From positions 20,166-84,165 of the forward strand of contig NZ_BOPG01000014.1 in assembly GCF_016863635.1 (NCBI RefSeq): 64,000 nt of DNA, given 5' to 3'. The DNA comes from Virgisporangium aurantiacum. Lineage in GTDB: Bacteria; Actinomycetota; Actinomycetes; Mycobacteriales; Micromonosporaceae. The translations under genes were made by a program, and so were the position numbers. Positions within the stretch are counted from its first letter, which is position 1; the number at the start of each line of letters is the position of its first letter. Below, in pieces: positions 45,440 to 54,584 of this stretch. The notes under the pieces were generated by a model. It made no database searches. It was not told where the DNA came from and worked only from the letters and a program-made list of their open reading frames with translations.

Positions 45440-46361
45440 ATGGCTGATCCGACCTCCCGCCCGTACCGGCTCGGCGACGCGGCCGCGCTCACCGCGTTGT
45501 ACAACGCCGTCGAACGGCACGGGGGAGGTCATCCCGGCAACACCGAGGACGAGACCGCGGCGATCATCAACTCGATCGTCGCCGACCCGGAAACCGACTC
45601 CCGCCTGGTGTTCTCCCCCGACGGCGAGCTGGTCGCGGCGGGTGTGGTGGCCACGCCGCCGCCCGGCGGGTTCCGGATCGACGCGCACGGCGGCGTGGCG
45701 CCGCAGTGGCGGGGGCGCGGGCTGGGGCGCGAGGTGCTCGGCTGGCAGCTCGACCGGTCGCGTGAGATCCACCGGGCCGCGGGCTCGCCCGACGGCTGGG
45801 TGTTCGAGACGAACACGCTCCTCGCCGACGACGCGGCCGTCCGGCTGTTCGAACGGTTCGGGGCGGCTCCGTCGCGGTACTACTTCGAGATGGTCGCCCC
45901 GGCAAAGGATGGCCCAAGGCCGGCACCCGACGGTCTGCGCGTCCAGACCTACGAACCACGGTTCGAGCGGGCGCTCTTCGAGGCCCATACCGAGGCGTTC
46001 AGCGACCACTGGGGACACCAGCAACGGACGTTCGACCAGTGGACCGGGTTCACCGTACGGTCCGAGTCATTCCGGGCCGACCTGTCGCGGCTGGCGTTCG
46101 ACGGCGACGAGCTGGCCGCCTACGTACTCAGTTACGACGACGCCGACCCTGACCGCGTCTACATCGGACACGTCGGTACCCGACGGGCCTGGCGCCGCCG
46201 GCGCGCTGCTTTCGGACGTCCTGACCGGGACGGCGGCGCTCGGCAAGGGCTACGCGTACCTGTGGGTCGACGCCGACAGCCCGACCGGCGCGGTCGGCGT
46301 GTACGAGGGCGCCGGCTTCACGACCGCGACCAGGTCGGTGGAGTACCGGCTGAACCTCTGA
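45440..46361 (+). pseudogene. Double-GNAT acetyltransferase, frameshifted in second domain
   Basis: The first frame from the ATG at 45440 encodes an intact GNAT domain (acetyl-CoA loop VAPQWRGRGLGREVL) and most of a second (YIGHVGTRRAWRRR, to about 46195). The rest of the second domain, ALLSDVLTGTAALGKGYAYLWVDADSPTGAVGVYEGAGF to the stop at 46361, is in another frame. Bases between RRR and ALLS appear missing: a typical acetyl-CoA loop (RRRGLA) is absent. An 11-base deletion between CCGG repeats would explain it. Whether it is a true frameshift or a sequence error cannot be told. Confidence 0.75.
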
Positions 46362-46362
46362 G

Positions 46363-48672
46363 TCACACGATGTGTTCGGGGCGGATGGGAACTCGGGAAA
46401 GCGGTTTCCCCGTGGCCGCCCGCACCGCCGCGACGATCGCCGGCGTCGACGAGATCGTCGGTGGTTCGCCCACACCGCGCAGGCCGTAGGGCGAGTGCGG
46501 GTCGGCCATCTCGAGCACATCGACGTTCATCGGCGGCATGTCGAGGATCGTCGGGATCAGGTAGTCGGTGAAGGACGGGTTGCGCACCAGCCCGTCCACC
46601 ACCTGGATCTCCTCCATCAACGCCAGCCCCAGTCCCTGCGCGGTGCCGCCCTGTATCTGCCCGACGACCGACTGCGGGTGCACCGCCTTGCCGACGTCCT
46701 GTGCCGTGGTGATCTCCACGACCCGCACCAGACCCAGGTCGACATCGACGTCGACCACGGCGCGATGGGCCGCGAACGCGTACTGCACGTGCGCGTCACC
46801 CTGACCCGTGGCCGGGTCGAGCGACGACGTGGGGCGGTGCCGCCACTCGGCGGTCTCCTCGACCACGTCGGTGCCGAGCAGGTCGACCAGCGAGGAAAGC
46901 GCTTCGCCGTCCGCTCCCAGCACCATGCCGCCGCCCAGCCCCACCGCACCGGGTACGCGGGAGAGCACTTTCCTCCGTACCGCCTCGCAGGCCGCTCGCA
47001 CCGCGCCGCCGGTCATGTACGTCTGCCGGGAGGCCGATGTCGACCCCGCGCTGCCGACGGTGGTGTCGGCGGTCGCGACGGTCACCGTATCCACGCCCAG
47101 CTCGGTGCGGGCTATCTGCGCCTGGACGGTCACCAGGCCCTGCCCGACCTCGGCCGCCGCCGTGTGGACGAGCACCGCCGGCTCGCCACCGACCACCGAC
47201 AGCCGCACGCGGGCGGTCGAGTAGTCGTCGAAACCCTCGGAGAAGCACACGTTCTTGATGCCGATCGCGTATCCGACACCGCGCACCACACCCTCGCCGT
47301 GGGTGGTGTTCGAGACTCCACCGGGTTGCTCGCGCGGGTCGCCGGACGCCGGGCCGGGCATCGGTGCCGCCTTGACGCGGGCGAGCAGTTCGGCCACCGG
47401 TGCCGGACCCTCGACCACCTGTCCGGTCGGCATGAGCGCGCCGGTCTCCAACGCGTTGATCCGGCGCAGCTCCACCGGATCGAGGCCGACCGCGGCGGCC
47501 AACCTGTCCATCTGCGACTCGTACGCGAAGCACGCCTGTACGGCGCCGAAGCCGCGCATCGCGCCGCACGGCGGGTTGTTGGTGTAGGCGACATACGCGT
47601 CCATCTCGACGTTGGGGACGTCGTACGGACCGATGCCCAGCGTCGCCGCGTTCGCCGCGACAGCCGGCGACGACGACGCGTACGCCCCGCCGTCGAGGTC
47701 GATGCGTGCCCTGACGTACACCAACCGGCCCTCGCGGGTCGCGCCGTGCTCGTACCGCATCTTGGCCGGATGCCGGTGGACGTGCCCGAAGAACGACTCC
47801 TCGCGGGAGTACACCATCTTCACCGGCTTGCCGGTGTGCAGCGCGAGCATCGACGCGTGCACCTGCATCGACAGGTCCTCGCGGGCACCGAACGCGCCGC
47901 CGACGCCGGCCAGCGTCAGCCGAACCTTCTCCGGCGGGAGCCCGAGGCAAGCGCTTACCTGTCGCTGGTCGACGTGCAGCCACTGGGTGGCGATGTACAG
48001 GTCGACCCCGCCGTCCTCGGCCGGCACGGCGAGCCCGGACTCCGGCCCGAGGAAGGCCTGATCCTGCATGCCGACCTCGTACTCGCCGGTGACCACGACA
48101 TCGGCTTCGAACACAGACCCGCGCCGCACCGGCACGTGCCGCAGCACGTTTCCCATGACAGGCAGGGCGTGTCCGGGCTCGGAGTCTCCCGGTACCGGCG
48201 GGTCCTCCGCCGGCGGATGCACGGTCGGCGAACCGGGCCGGAGAGCCGCCGTCACATCGGCGACCGGCGGCAGCACCTCGTACTCGACCTCGATGCGGGC
48301 CGCGGCCCGCCGCGCCGTCTCCGGGTGCTCGGCGGCAACTACGGCAACCGGCTCGCCCTGGTACCGCACCTCGTCGAAGGCGAGGACCGGCTGATCGGCG
48401 ATCTCCAGGCCGTACACCTTCTCGCCCGGGACGTCGTCGGCCGTGAGCACCGCGTACACGCCCGGCAGGGCAAGCGCTTTCCCGATGTCGACCGACCGGA
48501 TACGGGCGCGCGGATGCGGGCTGCGCAGCGTCGCGCCCCAGAGCATGTCGTCGGCGAACAGGTCCGAGGAGAAGGCGAACTCCCCCTTGACCTTCAGGGT
48601 CCCGTCGGGACGGCGCGGGCTGCTGCCGACACCGCCGGTGGTTCCGGTTCCCGTGGACGCAGGCGCGGTCAC
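46363..48672 (-). CDS. Xanthine dehydrogenase, molybdopterin-binding subunit
   Basis: 769 residues. An N-terminal aldehyde-oxidase/xanthine-dehydrogenase hammerhead domain (VKGEFAFSSDLFADDMLWGATLRSPHPRARI) is followed by the large Mo-cofactor domains with GGVGGAFGAREDLSMQ, PPCGAMRGFGAVQACFAYE and EVGQGLVTVQAQ. The ending GVGEPPTISSTPAIVAAVRAATG holds the conserved catalytic Glu. It works with the separate FAD and 2Fe-2S subunits encoded upstream (PucD/XdhA role). Exact palindrome copies at 46894, 47946 and 48469. Confidence 0.95.
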   Translation of the reverse strand: MTAPASTGTGTTGGVGSSPRRPDGTLKVKGEFAFSSDLFADDMLWGATLRSPHPRARIRSVDIGKALALPGVYAVLTADDVPGEKVYGLEIADQPVLAFDEVRYQGEPVAVVAAEHPETARRAAARIEVEYEVLPPVADVTAALRPGSPTVHPPAEDPPVPGDSEPGHALPVMGNVLRHVPVRRGSVFEADVVVTGEYEVGMQDQAFLGPESGLAVPAEDGGVDLYIATQWLHVDQRQVSACLGLPPEKVRLTLAGVGGAFGAREDLSMQVHASMLALHTGKPVKMVYSREESFFGHVHRHPAKMRYEHGATREGRLVYVRARIDLDGGAYASSSPAVAANAATLGIGPYDVPNVEMDAYVAYTNNPPCGAMRGFGAVQACFAYESQMDRLAAAVGLDPVELRRINALETGALMPTGQVVEGPAPVAELLARVKAAPMPGPASGDPREQPGGVSNTTHGEGVVRGVGYAIGIKNVCFSEGFDDYSTARVRLSVVGGEPAVLVHTAAAEVGQGLVTVQAQIARTELGVDTVTVATADTTVGSAGSTSASRQTYMTGGAVRAACEAVRRKVLSRVPGAVGLGGGMVLGADGEALSSLVDLLGTDVVEETAEWRHRPTSSLDPATGQGDAHVQYAFAAHRAVVDVDVDLGLVRVVEITTAQDVGKAVHPQSVVGQIQGGTAQGLGLALMEEIQVVDGLVRNPSFTDYLIPTILDMPPMNVDVLEMADPHSPYGLRGVGEPPTISSTPAIVAAVRAATGKPLSRVPIRPEHIV

Positions 48673-50027
48673 CGACGTACCCGCTTCATCAGTTGACGGT
48701 GTGCCCGTCGCACGCCCCGGGCGAGCGAGTCGGCGTCACCGGTCTGCAGTTCGCCGTGCCGCACAACGGTTTCGCCACCGACAAGCAGCAACTCCAACGG
48801 CGGCTGCGCGCCGTACACCAGGGCCACGACCGGGTCGTCGATACCGACCTGCCCGATGCCGTCCAGGCGCCACACGGCCAGATCGGCGAGTTTGCCCTTC
48901 TCGATCGAGCCCGTCTCCTTGTCCCGGCCGAGGCAGCGCGCGCCGCCGATCGTCGCCATGGAAAGCGCTTCCCTCGCGGTCAACGAGGCCGGACCGCCGC
49001 GGAGTCGCGCCGCGAGCAACGCCTGCCGCAACTCGTCGCCGAGCCGGCCGGCCTCCTGCGACGCCGGACCGTCCACGCCCAGCCCGACCGGCGCACCCGC
49101 GTCCAGCAACTGGCGTACGGGGGCGATGCCGGCACCGAGACGGCCGTTGGAGCTCGGACAGTGCGCGACGCCGGTGCCGGTCGCACCCAGCCGACCGATC
49201 GCGTCCGAGTTCAGGTGGACGCCATGCGCGAGCCACACGTCGTCGCCGAGCCATCCGAGGCGCTCGGCGTACTCGGTCGGCGTGCAGTCGTGCGTCTTGC
49301 GGCAGAACTCCTCCTCCTCGACGGTCTCGGCGAGATGGGTGTGCAGCCGAACGCCCTTACGGCGGGCCAGTTCCGCGGCTTCGGTCATGAGGCGCGACGT
49401 CACCGAGAACGGGGAGCACGGCGCCACCGCGACCCGGAGCTTCGAGTCGGGCGCCGGGTCGTGCCAGCGGTCGATCGCATCCTCGGTGGCGGCGAGCGCC
49501 GCGTCGGTCTCCTCGACGATCCGGTCCGGTGGCAGGCCGCCCCGCGACTGGCCGAGGTCCATCGAGCCGCGCGTCGGATGGAAGCGCAGCCCGATCCGTT
49601 GCGCCGCTTCGACCTGAGCGGTGAACAGGTCACCGGCGTCGTGCGGATAGACGTAGTGGTGGTCCATCGACATGGTGCAGCCGCTCAGGGCAAGCCAGGC
49701 GAGGCCCGCCGCGGTGGTGGCCTCGACGAGCGGCGCGTCGATGTGCGCCCACACCGGATACAGCTCGACCAGCCAGTCGAACAGGTTCTTGTCGACGGCC
49801 ATCCCACGCGTCGCCCACTGGTACAGGTGATGGTGCGTGTTGACGAGGCCGGGCGTCACCAGACATCCGGTGGCATCGATCATCCGCACCTGTTCGCCGG
49901 AGAACCGGCCGGCGTGCCCGGATCCGACCGCCGCGATCCGGCCATCGCGCACCACGACATGGCCGTCGAGGTACTCCTCGCCGACAACCGGCGCCACCGC
50001 GCAATTCTGCAGAACGACGACGCTCAT
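48669..50027 (-). CDS. 8-oxoguanine-deaminase-like amidohydrolase (TRZ/ATZ family)
   Basis: 452 residues from the ATG at 50027, overlapping the 2Fe-2S gene stop (ATGA). Metal motifs: NTHHHLYQ, SMDHHYVYP, LHTHLAETVEEEEF, LAHGVHL and GVDGPASQEA. The pattern matches 8-oxoguanine deaminase, which yields urate directly; guanine deaminase or hydroxyatrazine-type enzymes are alternatives. Its placement between xanthine dehydrogenase genes makes a purine role nearly certain. A palindrome copy (48960-48973) encodes EALS. Confidence 0.88.
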   Translation of the reverse strand: MSVVVLQNCAVAPVVGEEYLDGHVVVRDGRIAAVGSGHAGRFSGEQVRMIDATGCLVTPGLVNTHHHLYQWATRGMAVDKNLFDWLVELYPVWAHIDAPLVEATTAAGLAWLALSGCTMSMDHHYVYPHDAGDLFTAQVEAAQRIGLRFHPTRGSMDLGQSRGGLPPDRIVEETDAALAATEDAIDRWHDPAPDSKLRVAVAPCSPFSVTSRLMTEAAELARRKGVRLHTHLAETVEEEEFCRKTHDCTPTEYAERLGWLGDDVWLAHGVHLNSDAIGRLGATGTGVAHCPSSNGRLGAGIAPVRQLLDAGAPVGLGVDGPASQEAGRLGDELRQALLAARLRGGPASLTAREALSMATIGGARCLGRDKETGSIEKGKLADLAVWRLDGIGQVGIDDPVVALVYGAQPPLELLLVGGETVVRHGELQTGDADSLARGVRRAHRQLMKRVRR

Positions 50028-50485
50028 GACCGCGCCGCCATTCGAACCGCTTCCAGGATCTTCTCGTACCCGGTGCAGCGACACAGATTCCCGGCCAGCG
50101 CCTCGCGAATCTCCGGGTCGGCCGGCGCCGGGTTGCGGGCCAAGAGATCGTGGACGGCGACGATCAGCCCGGGGGTGCAGAACCCGCACTGCACCGCCCC
50201 CGTCGCCAGAAAGGCTTCCTGTACGGGATGCAGGCTTCCGTCGTCACGGGAAAGCCCTTCCACGGTCACCACGGACCGGCCCTGGGCCTGCCCGGCGGCG
50301 ACCAGGCACGAGCAGACCGCGGTGCCGTCGAGGTACACCGTGCACGACCCGCACTCGCCTTGCTCACAGGCGTTCTTCGCGCCGGGCAGGCCGAGGCGTT
50401 CGCGCAACACGTAGAGCAGGCTCTCGCCGGGCCAGACGTCGTCGGCCTCGTGTGTCTCACCGTTGACGGTGCACGTGATTCTCAC
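50024..50485 (-). CDS. Xanthine dehydrogenase, 2Fe-2S subunit
   Basis: 153 residues from the GTG at 50485. The plant-ferredoxin cluster motif is CEQGECGSCTVYLDG...CSC, and the second helical cluster motif is VQCGFCTPGLI...GNLCRCTGYEKI. Electrons pass from Mo to FAD through these clusters (PucE/XdhC role). Between this gene and the FAD subunit is a 106-base gap without a gene. Confidence 0.95.
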   Translation of the reverse strand: MRITCTVNGETHEADDVWPGESLLYVLRERLGLPGAKNACEQGECGSCTVYLDGTAVCSCLVAAGQAQGRSVVTVEGLSRDDGSLHPVQEAFLATGAVQCGFCTPGLIVAVHDLLARNPAPADPEIREALAGNLCRCTGYEKILEAVRMAARS

Positions 50486-50591
50486 GTCGACCCGCCTTCC
50501 ACGACCGGACCGCCGGTCGCTCTCGCATCCGCGGTGAGCCGCCGTTCGCGGACGAGTTCCCGGCCGACCCGTTTCCGCATCGCCGCCACGG

Positions 50592-51449
50592 TCATGCCGT
50601 CCCCTTCCGGTATTCGTCCCAGGCCCAGGTGAGCGTGCGGCGGCCGAGCACGGAAAGCGCCTTCCTGCGGTACGCGGCGGTGCCACGCACGTCGTCGATC
50701 GGTGAAGCGGCGGCCGCGACCAGCTCACCGAACCGTCGCGCCAACAGCTCAGGGAGCTCGCCCCGGGTCTCCCACGGGAGGTCGGCGGAAAGCGCTTCCC
50801 CGTCGGGTGCGCGGACGGGCGTCGGCGCGGCCGAACCGATCCCGGTGCCGATCGTGCGCCGCTCGGCGTCGAGCGCGACCGCCACCGAACAGACGGCGAT
50901 CACCATCGCGTTCCGGGTGCCCACCTTCGCGAACTGCTGCGGGCCGGGCGCGGGCGGCAGCAGCACGGCGGCGATCAGTTCGTCGGGCCCCAGCACGCTC
51001 TTCTTGGGACCGGTGAAGAAATCGCCGATCGGTACCCGCCTGGTGCCCTCGACGGAAGCCAGTTCCACCAGCGCACCGGCGGCCAGCAGCGGCGGATGGG
51101 CGTCACCGGCCGGCGACGCCGACCCGAGATTGCCACCGATCGTGCCGCGGTTGCGGATCTGCGGCGAGCCCACGGTGCGCGACGCCTGCGCGAGTCCGGG
51201 CAAGCGCTTTCCCAACTCCGTGATGACGCGCGCGTACGGAACGCCGGCGCCGATCCGGATCAGTTCACCGTCGGTGCCGTGCGTGGACAGCTCCGGAATC
51301 CGCGTGAGGTCGAGCAGCGCGGCCGGCCGCCGCCGATCGAAGTTCAGCTCGACCATGACATCGGTTCCACCGGCGATCGGCACCGCGTCGCGATGCTCGG
51401 CCTTCGCCGCGAGCGCGTCCGCCCAGGTGGCGGGACTCAGGAAGTCCAT
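50592..51449 (-). CDS. Xanthine dehydrogenase, FAD-binding subunit
   Basis: 285 residues. FAD motifs: PIAGGTDVMVELN and TIGGNLGSASPAGDAHPPLLA. The C-terminal CO-dehydrogenase flavoprotein domain follows. It overlaps the urate oxidase stop by 13 bases, so the xanthine and urate genes are one operon. Exact palindromes at 50787 (GEALS) and 51199 (GKRL, the only exact copy read in that frame), and a near copy at 50652. Confidence 0.94.
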   Translation of the reverse strand: MDFLSPATWADALAAKAEHRDAVPIAGGTDVMVELNFDRRRPAALLDLTRIPELSTHGTDGELIRIGAGVPYARVITELGKRLPGLAQASRTVGSPQIRNRGTIGGNLGSASPAGDAHPPLLAAGALVELASVEGTRRVPIGDFFTGPKKSVLGPDELIAAVLLPPAPGPQQFAKVGTRNAMVIAVCSVAVALDAERRTIGTGIGSAAPTPVRAPDGEALSADLPWETRGELPELLARRFGELVAAAASPIDDVRGTAAYRRKALSVLGRRTLTWAWDEYRKGTA

Positions 51450-52345
51450 GCCTGCGGCGCCTCCGGTAGCTCGTCGTCGCGCACGGTCGCCTCGATCAGT
51501 CCGTACGGGCGGTCGTCGGCGTGGAAGACCGTACCCTCGTTGGACAACCCGAACGGCGCGGTGTCGACGAGGAAGTGGTGCCGGTTCGGCAGCGACAGGC
51601 GGACCTCGGCAAGCCCTTTCCCGGTGCCGAGCACCGCCTGCCCCATGGCGAACAACGTCTCCTGCAACGCCCGGCTGTAGGTACCGGTGAAGGCGTCGGA
51701 AAGCGCTTGCCGAGCGGTGGAGTACGAGGTGTTCCAGTCGGCGTCCGGCGCGGTCGGCGTCGCTGTCGCCTCCGCGGGGTCGCCGGCCGGGCCGGCCGGG
51801 GCGTGACGCCAGGCCGCGGTGACCGACGTCGCCAGGATGCGATCGGTCGTCTCGGCCAGCGTCGTGTAGCGATCCTTGATGAAGCCGACGAACTCGGAGT
51901 CGGTCGTGTTCATCAGCACGAGGCCGGTGACGCCGGAGATCACATGCTCACCGCCGTCGGCGACGGTGATCCGGGCGGTGCGGGACTCGCCGCCGTCGCG
52001 CTGGAACGAGTGCGGGCCGAGCCGGCGCCAGGGGTACGCCTCGATCGTCACCACCGCGCGCGTGATGCTCGGCGTGGTGACGAAGTGCCGCGCCAGCCGC
52101 AACCCGAAGTCCTCGATCGCGCCCACCCCGTGCTCGGCCGCGAAGGCGTACACGGTGTTCTTCTGCGTGTCGGTCGGCAGCACGGCCGAGTTGTCGCCGA
52201 CGGTGTGCGCGGCGTCGAGGTCCCCGGAGAGCGCCACGCTGACGTTGAGATCCGTCAGCACGTGGCTGGGCGTCGTCCGGTCGACGTGCACCATCCGGAT
52301 CTCGGCCTTGCCGTACCGGTTGGGACCCAACGTGATCGCCATCAA
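51437..52345 (-). CDS. pucL: Urate oxidase (factor-independent urate hydroxylase)
   Basis: 302 residues. Two T-fold halves: YGKAEIRMVHVDR...DTQKNTVYAFAAEHGV (active Lys/Thr region) and FTGTYSRALQETLFAMGQAVLG...LPNRHHFLVD (active His region). Residues about 180-200 hold an Ala/Pro/Thr-rich insert. It oxidises urate to 5-hydroxyisourate, the substrate of the enzyme encoded just upstream. The start overlaps that gene's stop. A palindrome copy (51697-51710) encodes RQALS. Confidence 0.96.
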   Translation of the reverse strand: MMAITLGPNRYGKAEIRMVHVDRTTPSHVLTDLNVSVALSGDLDAAHTVGDNSAVLPTDTQKNTVYAFAAEHGVGAIEDFGLRLARHFVTTPSITRAVVTIEAYPWRRLGPHSFQRDGGESRTARITVADGGEHVISGVTGLVLMNTTDSEFVGFIKDRYTTLAETTDRILATSVTAAWRHAPAGPAGDPAEATATPTAPDADWNTSYSTARQALSDAFTGTYSRALQETLFAMGQAVLGTGKGLAEVRLSLPNRHHFLVDTAPFGLSNEGTVFHADDRPYGLIEATVRDDELPEAPQAWTS

Positions 52346-52668
52346 CTCCCCCGGTAGGTCGTCAGGCCGTACGGGCTCAACAGCAGGGGGACGTGGAGGT
52401 GCCGGTCCGGCGCCGCCACGTGGAAGACCACCACCGCCGTCGGGAAGAAAGCGCCTTCCCCGAGGTACGCCTCCGTGTCGAAGGTCAGCCGGTACCGGCC
52501 CGCGACGAAGCGAGCCGGGGGGACCCAGTCCCGCAGCCGACCGTCGCCGTCGGTACGGCCGTCGGCGATGAGGCGCCAGGTGTCGCCGTCGAGATGTTCC
52601 AGCGTCACCGGCACGCCGGCTGCCGGCTCGCCCCGCGCGGTATCGAGCACGTGGGTCGACAGCGTCAC
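52342..52668 (-). CDS. pucM: Hydroxyisourate hydrolase
   Basis: 108 residues. Transthyretin-like fold with the family markers STHVLDTARGEPAAGVPVTLE at the start and the C-terminal YRGS tetrapeptide that carries active-site Arg and Ser. It converts 5-hydroxyisourate to OHCU. It overlaps uraD upstream and pucL downstream by four bases each. Confidence 0.96.
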   Translation of the reverse strand: MTLSTHVLDTARGEPAAGVPVTLEHLDGDTWRLIADGRTDGDGRLRDWVPPARFVAGRYRLTFDTEAYLGEGAFFPTAVVVFHVAAPDRHLHVPLLLSPYGLTTYRGS

Positions 52669-53165
52669 GTCAGCAACCTCTCCAGCCGTAGCCGGGTGAT
52701 CTTCGCTAGCTCGGCCCGGACCGCGGCCTGCTCGGTGATCTCATCGTTGCGCAGGCGTTCGCGCGCTGCCGCGAGCATCTCACCGGCCGACTTCCCGGTC
52801 GCGAAGATCAGGAAAACGTGGCCGAACCGTTCCTCGTAGGCCTCGTTCGCCTCGATCAGCGCACGCGCGGTCGCGTCGTCGGTGTCCTGAGCGCCGGCCT
52901 GCTCCCGGCGCGACCAGTCGGCCTCGGCCCCCTGGCGCCGGATCCGCTCACCGATGCGGGGGTGGGCGGCAAGTGCAGGTTGCAGGTCGACCCAGTCGAG
53001 CGCGGTCAGCACCCGGTCGGACGAGTCGAGCATCTCGCTCGTCGTGGGGAAAGGCCTTTCCTCGGCCAGCGCCAGCGCCCAGGCCGGCGCGGCGCAGCAG
53101 ACGACCAGCTCCTGCGCGGCCTCCGCCGGGGAAAGCGCGTTCCAGTCCGCCAAGGCGATCACCAT
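52665..53165 (-). CDS. uraD: OHCU decarboxylase
   Basis: 166 residues from the ATG at 53165; the GTG at 53171 is possible. The catalytic HPRIGER motif is present in LAAHPRIGERI, with the NEAYEERFGHVFLIFATG helix. It completes conversion of urate to (S)-allantoin. It is the first gene of the urate/xanthine operon. Near palindromes at 53048-53061 (perfectly symmetric with a GGCC centre) and 53130-53143. Confidence 0.95.
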   Translation of the reverse strand: MVIALADWNALSPAEAAQELVVCCAAPAWALALAEERPFPTTSEMLDSSDRVLTALDWVDLQPALAAHPRIGERIRRQGAEADWSRREQAGAQDTDDATARALIEANEAYEERFGHVFLIFATGKSAGEMLAAARERLRNDEITEQAAVRAELAKITRLRLERLLT

Positions 53166-53220
53166 TCCCACCGTGCCACAGATCTGTTTCGGCTACCGAC
53201 CAGCGGCCATGATCTTTCGT

Positions 53221-53450
53221 GGCGAGAACGGGAGCGGAGCCCGGCGGGAACGGGAGCGGAGCCCGGCTGGAACGGGGGCGGAGCCCGGCGCGAACGGGGC
53301 AGACCCGGCGGGAACGGAGCAAGCCGGCGGGAACGCGGGCCCGCCTGGTGGGAACGTACGCGGCCTCGCGTGGGAGTACTGGCAGACCTCCGCGGAACGC
53401 AGCCCCCGCCTGGCGGGAACGCGACGGCCCACGCGGGAACGCAGGTGGCC
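53221..53450. repeat. 22-bp tandem repeat in spacer
   Basis: Three consecutive 22-base units (53221-53242, 53243-53264, 53265-53286) based on GGCGGGAACGGGAGCGGAGC differ by one to three bases. They decay into shorter GGCGGGAACG-type units up to about 53450. The spacer (53166-53558) holds the divergent promoters of uraD and the ROK kinase. Confidence 0.8.
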
Positions 53451-53558
53451 GCGCGGGGCCGCGCGGGCGAGCGGAAACGCGTCCGGCCCACATCGGCACC
53501 CGTTCCACACCCTCATGATCCTTCCGCCGCGGCGGACGTTCGACGCACAATAATCGCT

Positions 53559-54584
53559 ATGCGCACTCCCGCCTCCTGGGTGGTCGTCGGGCTCGACAAC
53601 GGCGGCACCACCAACAACGCGACGGTGCTCGACGCGACCGGCCAGTACCTGGTCGACCAGCTTGTGGAGACACCCAGCCGCGTGCTGGAAGGTCCCTCCG
53701 TGGCGGTCGAATCCCTGGCGACGGCGTTCGATGCGATTCTGGAACTGACCGGAACGGTGCGCACCCTCGTGCGCTCGGTCGGCCTGGACACCCCGGGGCC
53801 TGCCAGCGCCGACGGCGTCATCTCGTCGAAGGGCGCCACGAACTTCTCGCAGCGGGAGTGGTGGGGCTTCGACATCCGGGGAGCACTGGAGCGCCGCCTC
53901 GGCCTGCCCGTCGTCTACACCAACGACGCCAACGCGGCCGCTCTCTACGCGCACCACCAGTACTTCGGCGCCGACGCCACCGCGCGCTCGTCGGTGTCGG
54001 CGATCGTCGGCACGGGCCTCGGCGGCGGCGTGATCCAGGACGGCACGGTGATCACCGGCGCGGCCGGCATGGCCGGCGAACTGGGCCACGTCCATATCCC
54101 CACCCACGGTCTGCTCGAGGCCGACCAGCCGATGCCGCAGTGCAACTGCGGTTTCGAGGGCGACACGGAGAGCTTCGCCTCGCTGACCGGGATCGAGAAG
54201 AACCTCCTCCCCTACTGGCTCACGCGGTATCCCGACCACGAGCTGGCCAACATCGATATCCACAAGGCCGCCAAACTGCTCCGCGGCTTCGGGGAACGGA
54301 ACGATCCGCTCGCCATGGCCGTCTTCGGGCAGCAGGCCAAGGCGATCGGCCGGCTGTTCACGATCGCGGCGAACGTCACCGATCCACACGCGTACTTCGT
54401 CGGCGGCGGCGTGGTCGAGGCCGCCCCGCACTTCCGCGACTGGTTCCTCGCCACCGTCCGCGAGCACACGCTGCTCCGCGAGGAGCAGGAGCACGCGTCG
54501 ACGTTTGCGCTGGTCCCCGACCTCGACATGGCGGGCGCGCGGGGCGCCGCCGTCGCCGCTCTGGACTCGGTCCAGCGCGGCTGA
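53559..54584 (+). CDS. ROK-family kinase/regulator-like protein
   Basis: 341 residues from the ATG at 53559. ROK motifs: phosphate-1 VVGLDNGGTTNNATVLD, TNDANAAAL, AIVGTGLGGGVIQDG and AGELGHV. The zinc site normally CxCGxxGCxE reads CNCGFEGDTES, so one Cys is replaced by Asp. No DNA-binding domain, hence a sugar kinase-like enzyme. The substrate is unknown; its link to the purine cluster is only positional. Confidence 0.85.
   Translation: MRTPASWVVVGLDNGGTTNNATVLDATGQYLVDQLVETPSRVLEGPSVAVESLATAFDAILELTGTVRTLVRSVGLDTPGPASADGVISSKGATNFSQREWWGFDIRGALERRLGLPVVYTNDANAAALYAHHQYFGADATARSSVSAIVGTGLGGGVIQDGTVITGAAGMAGELGHVHIPTHGLLEADQPMPQCNCGFEGDTESFASLTGIEKNLLPYWLTRYPDHELANIDIHKAAKLLRGFGERNDPLAMAVFGQQAKAIGRLFTIAANVTDPHAYFVGGGVVEAAPHFRDWFLATVREHTLLREEQEHASTFALVPDLDMAGARGAAVAALDSVQRG

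Noticed and set aside
46190..46489. C-terminal extension of the GNAT frame to 46489
   Set aside because: After the frameshift it encodes Arg-rich shadow sequence and runs into the opposing xanthine dehydrogenase gene.
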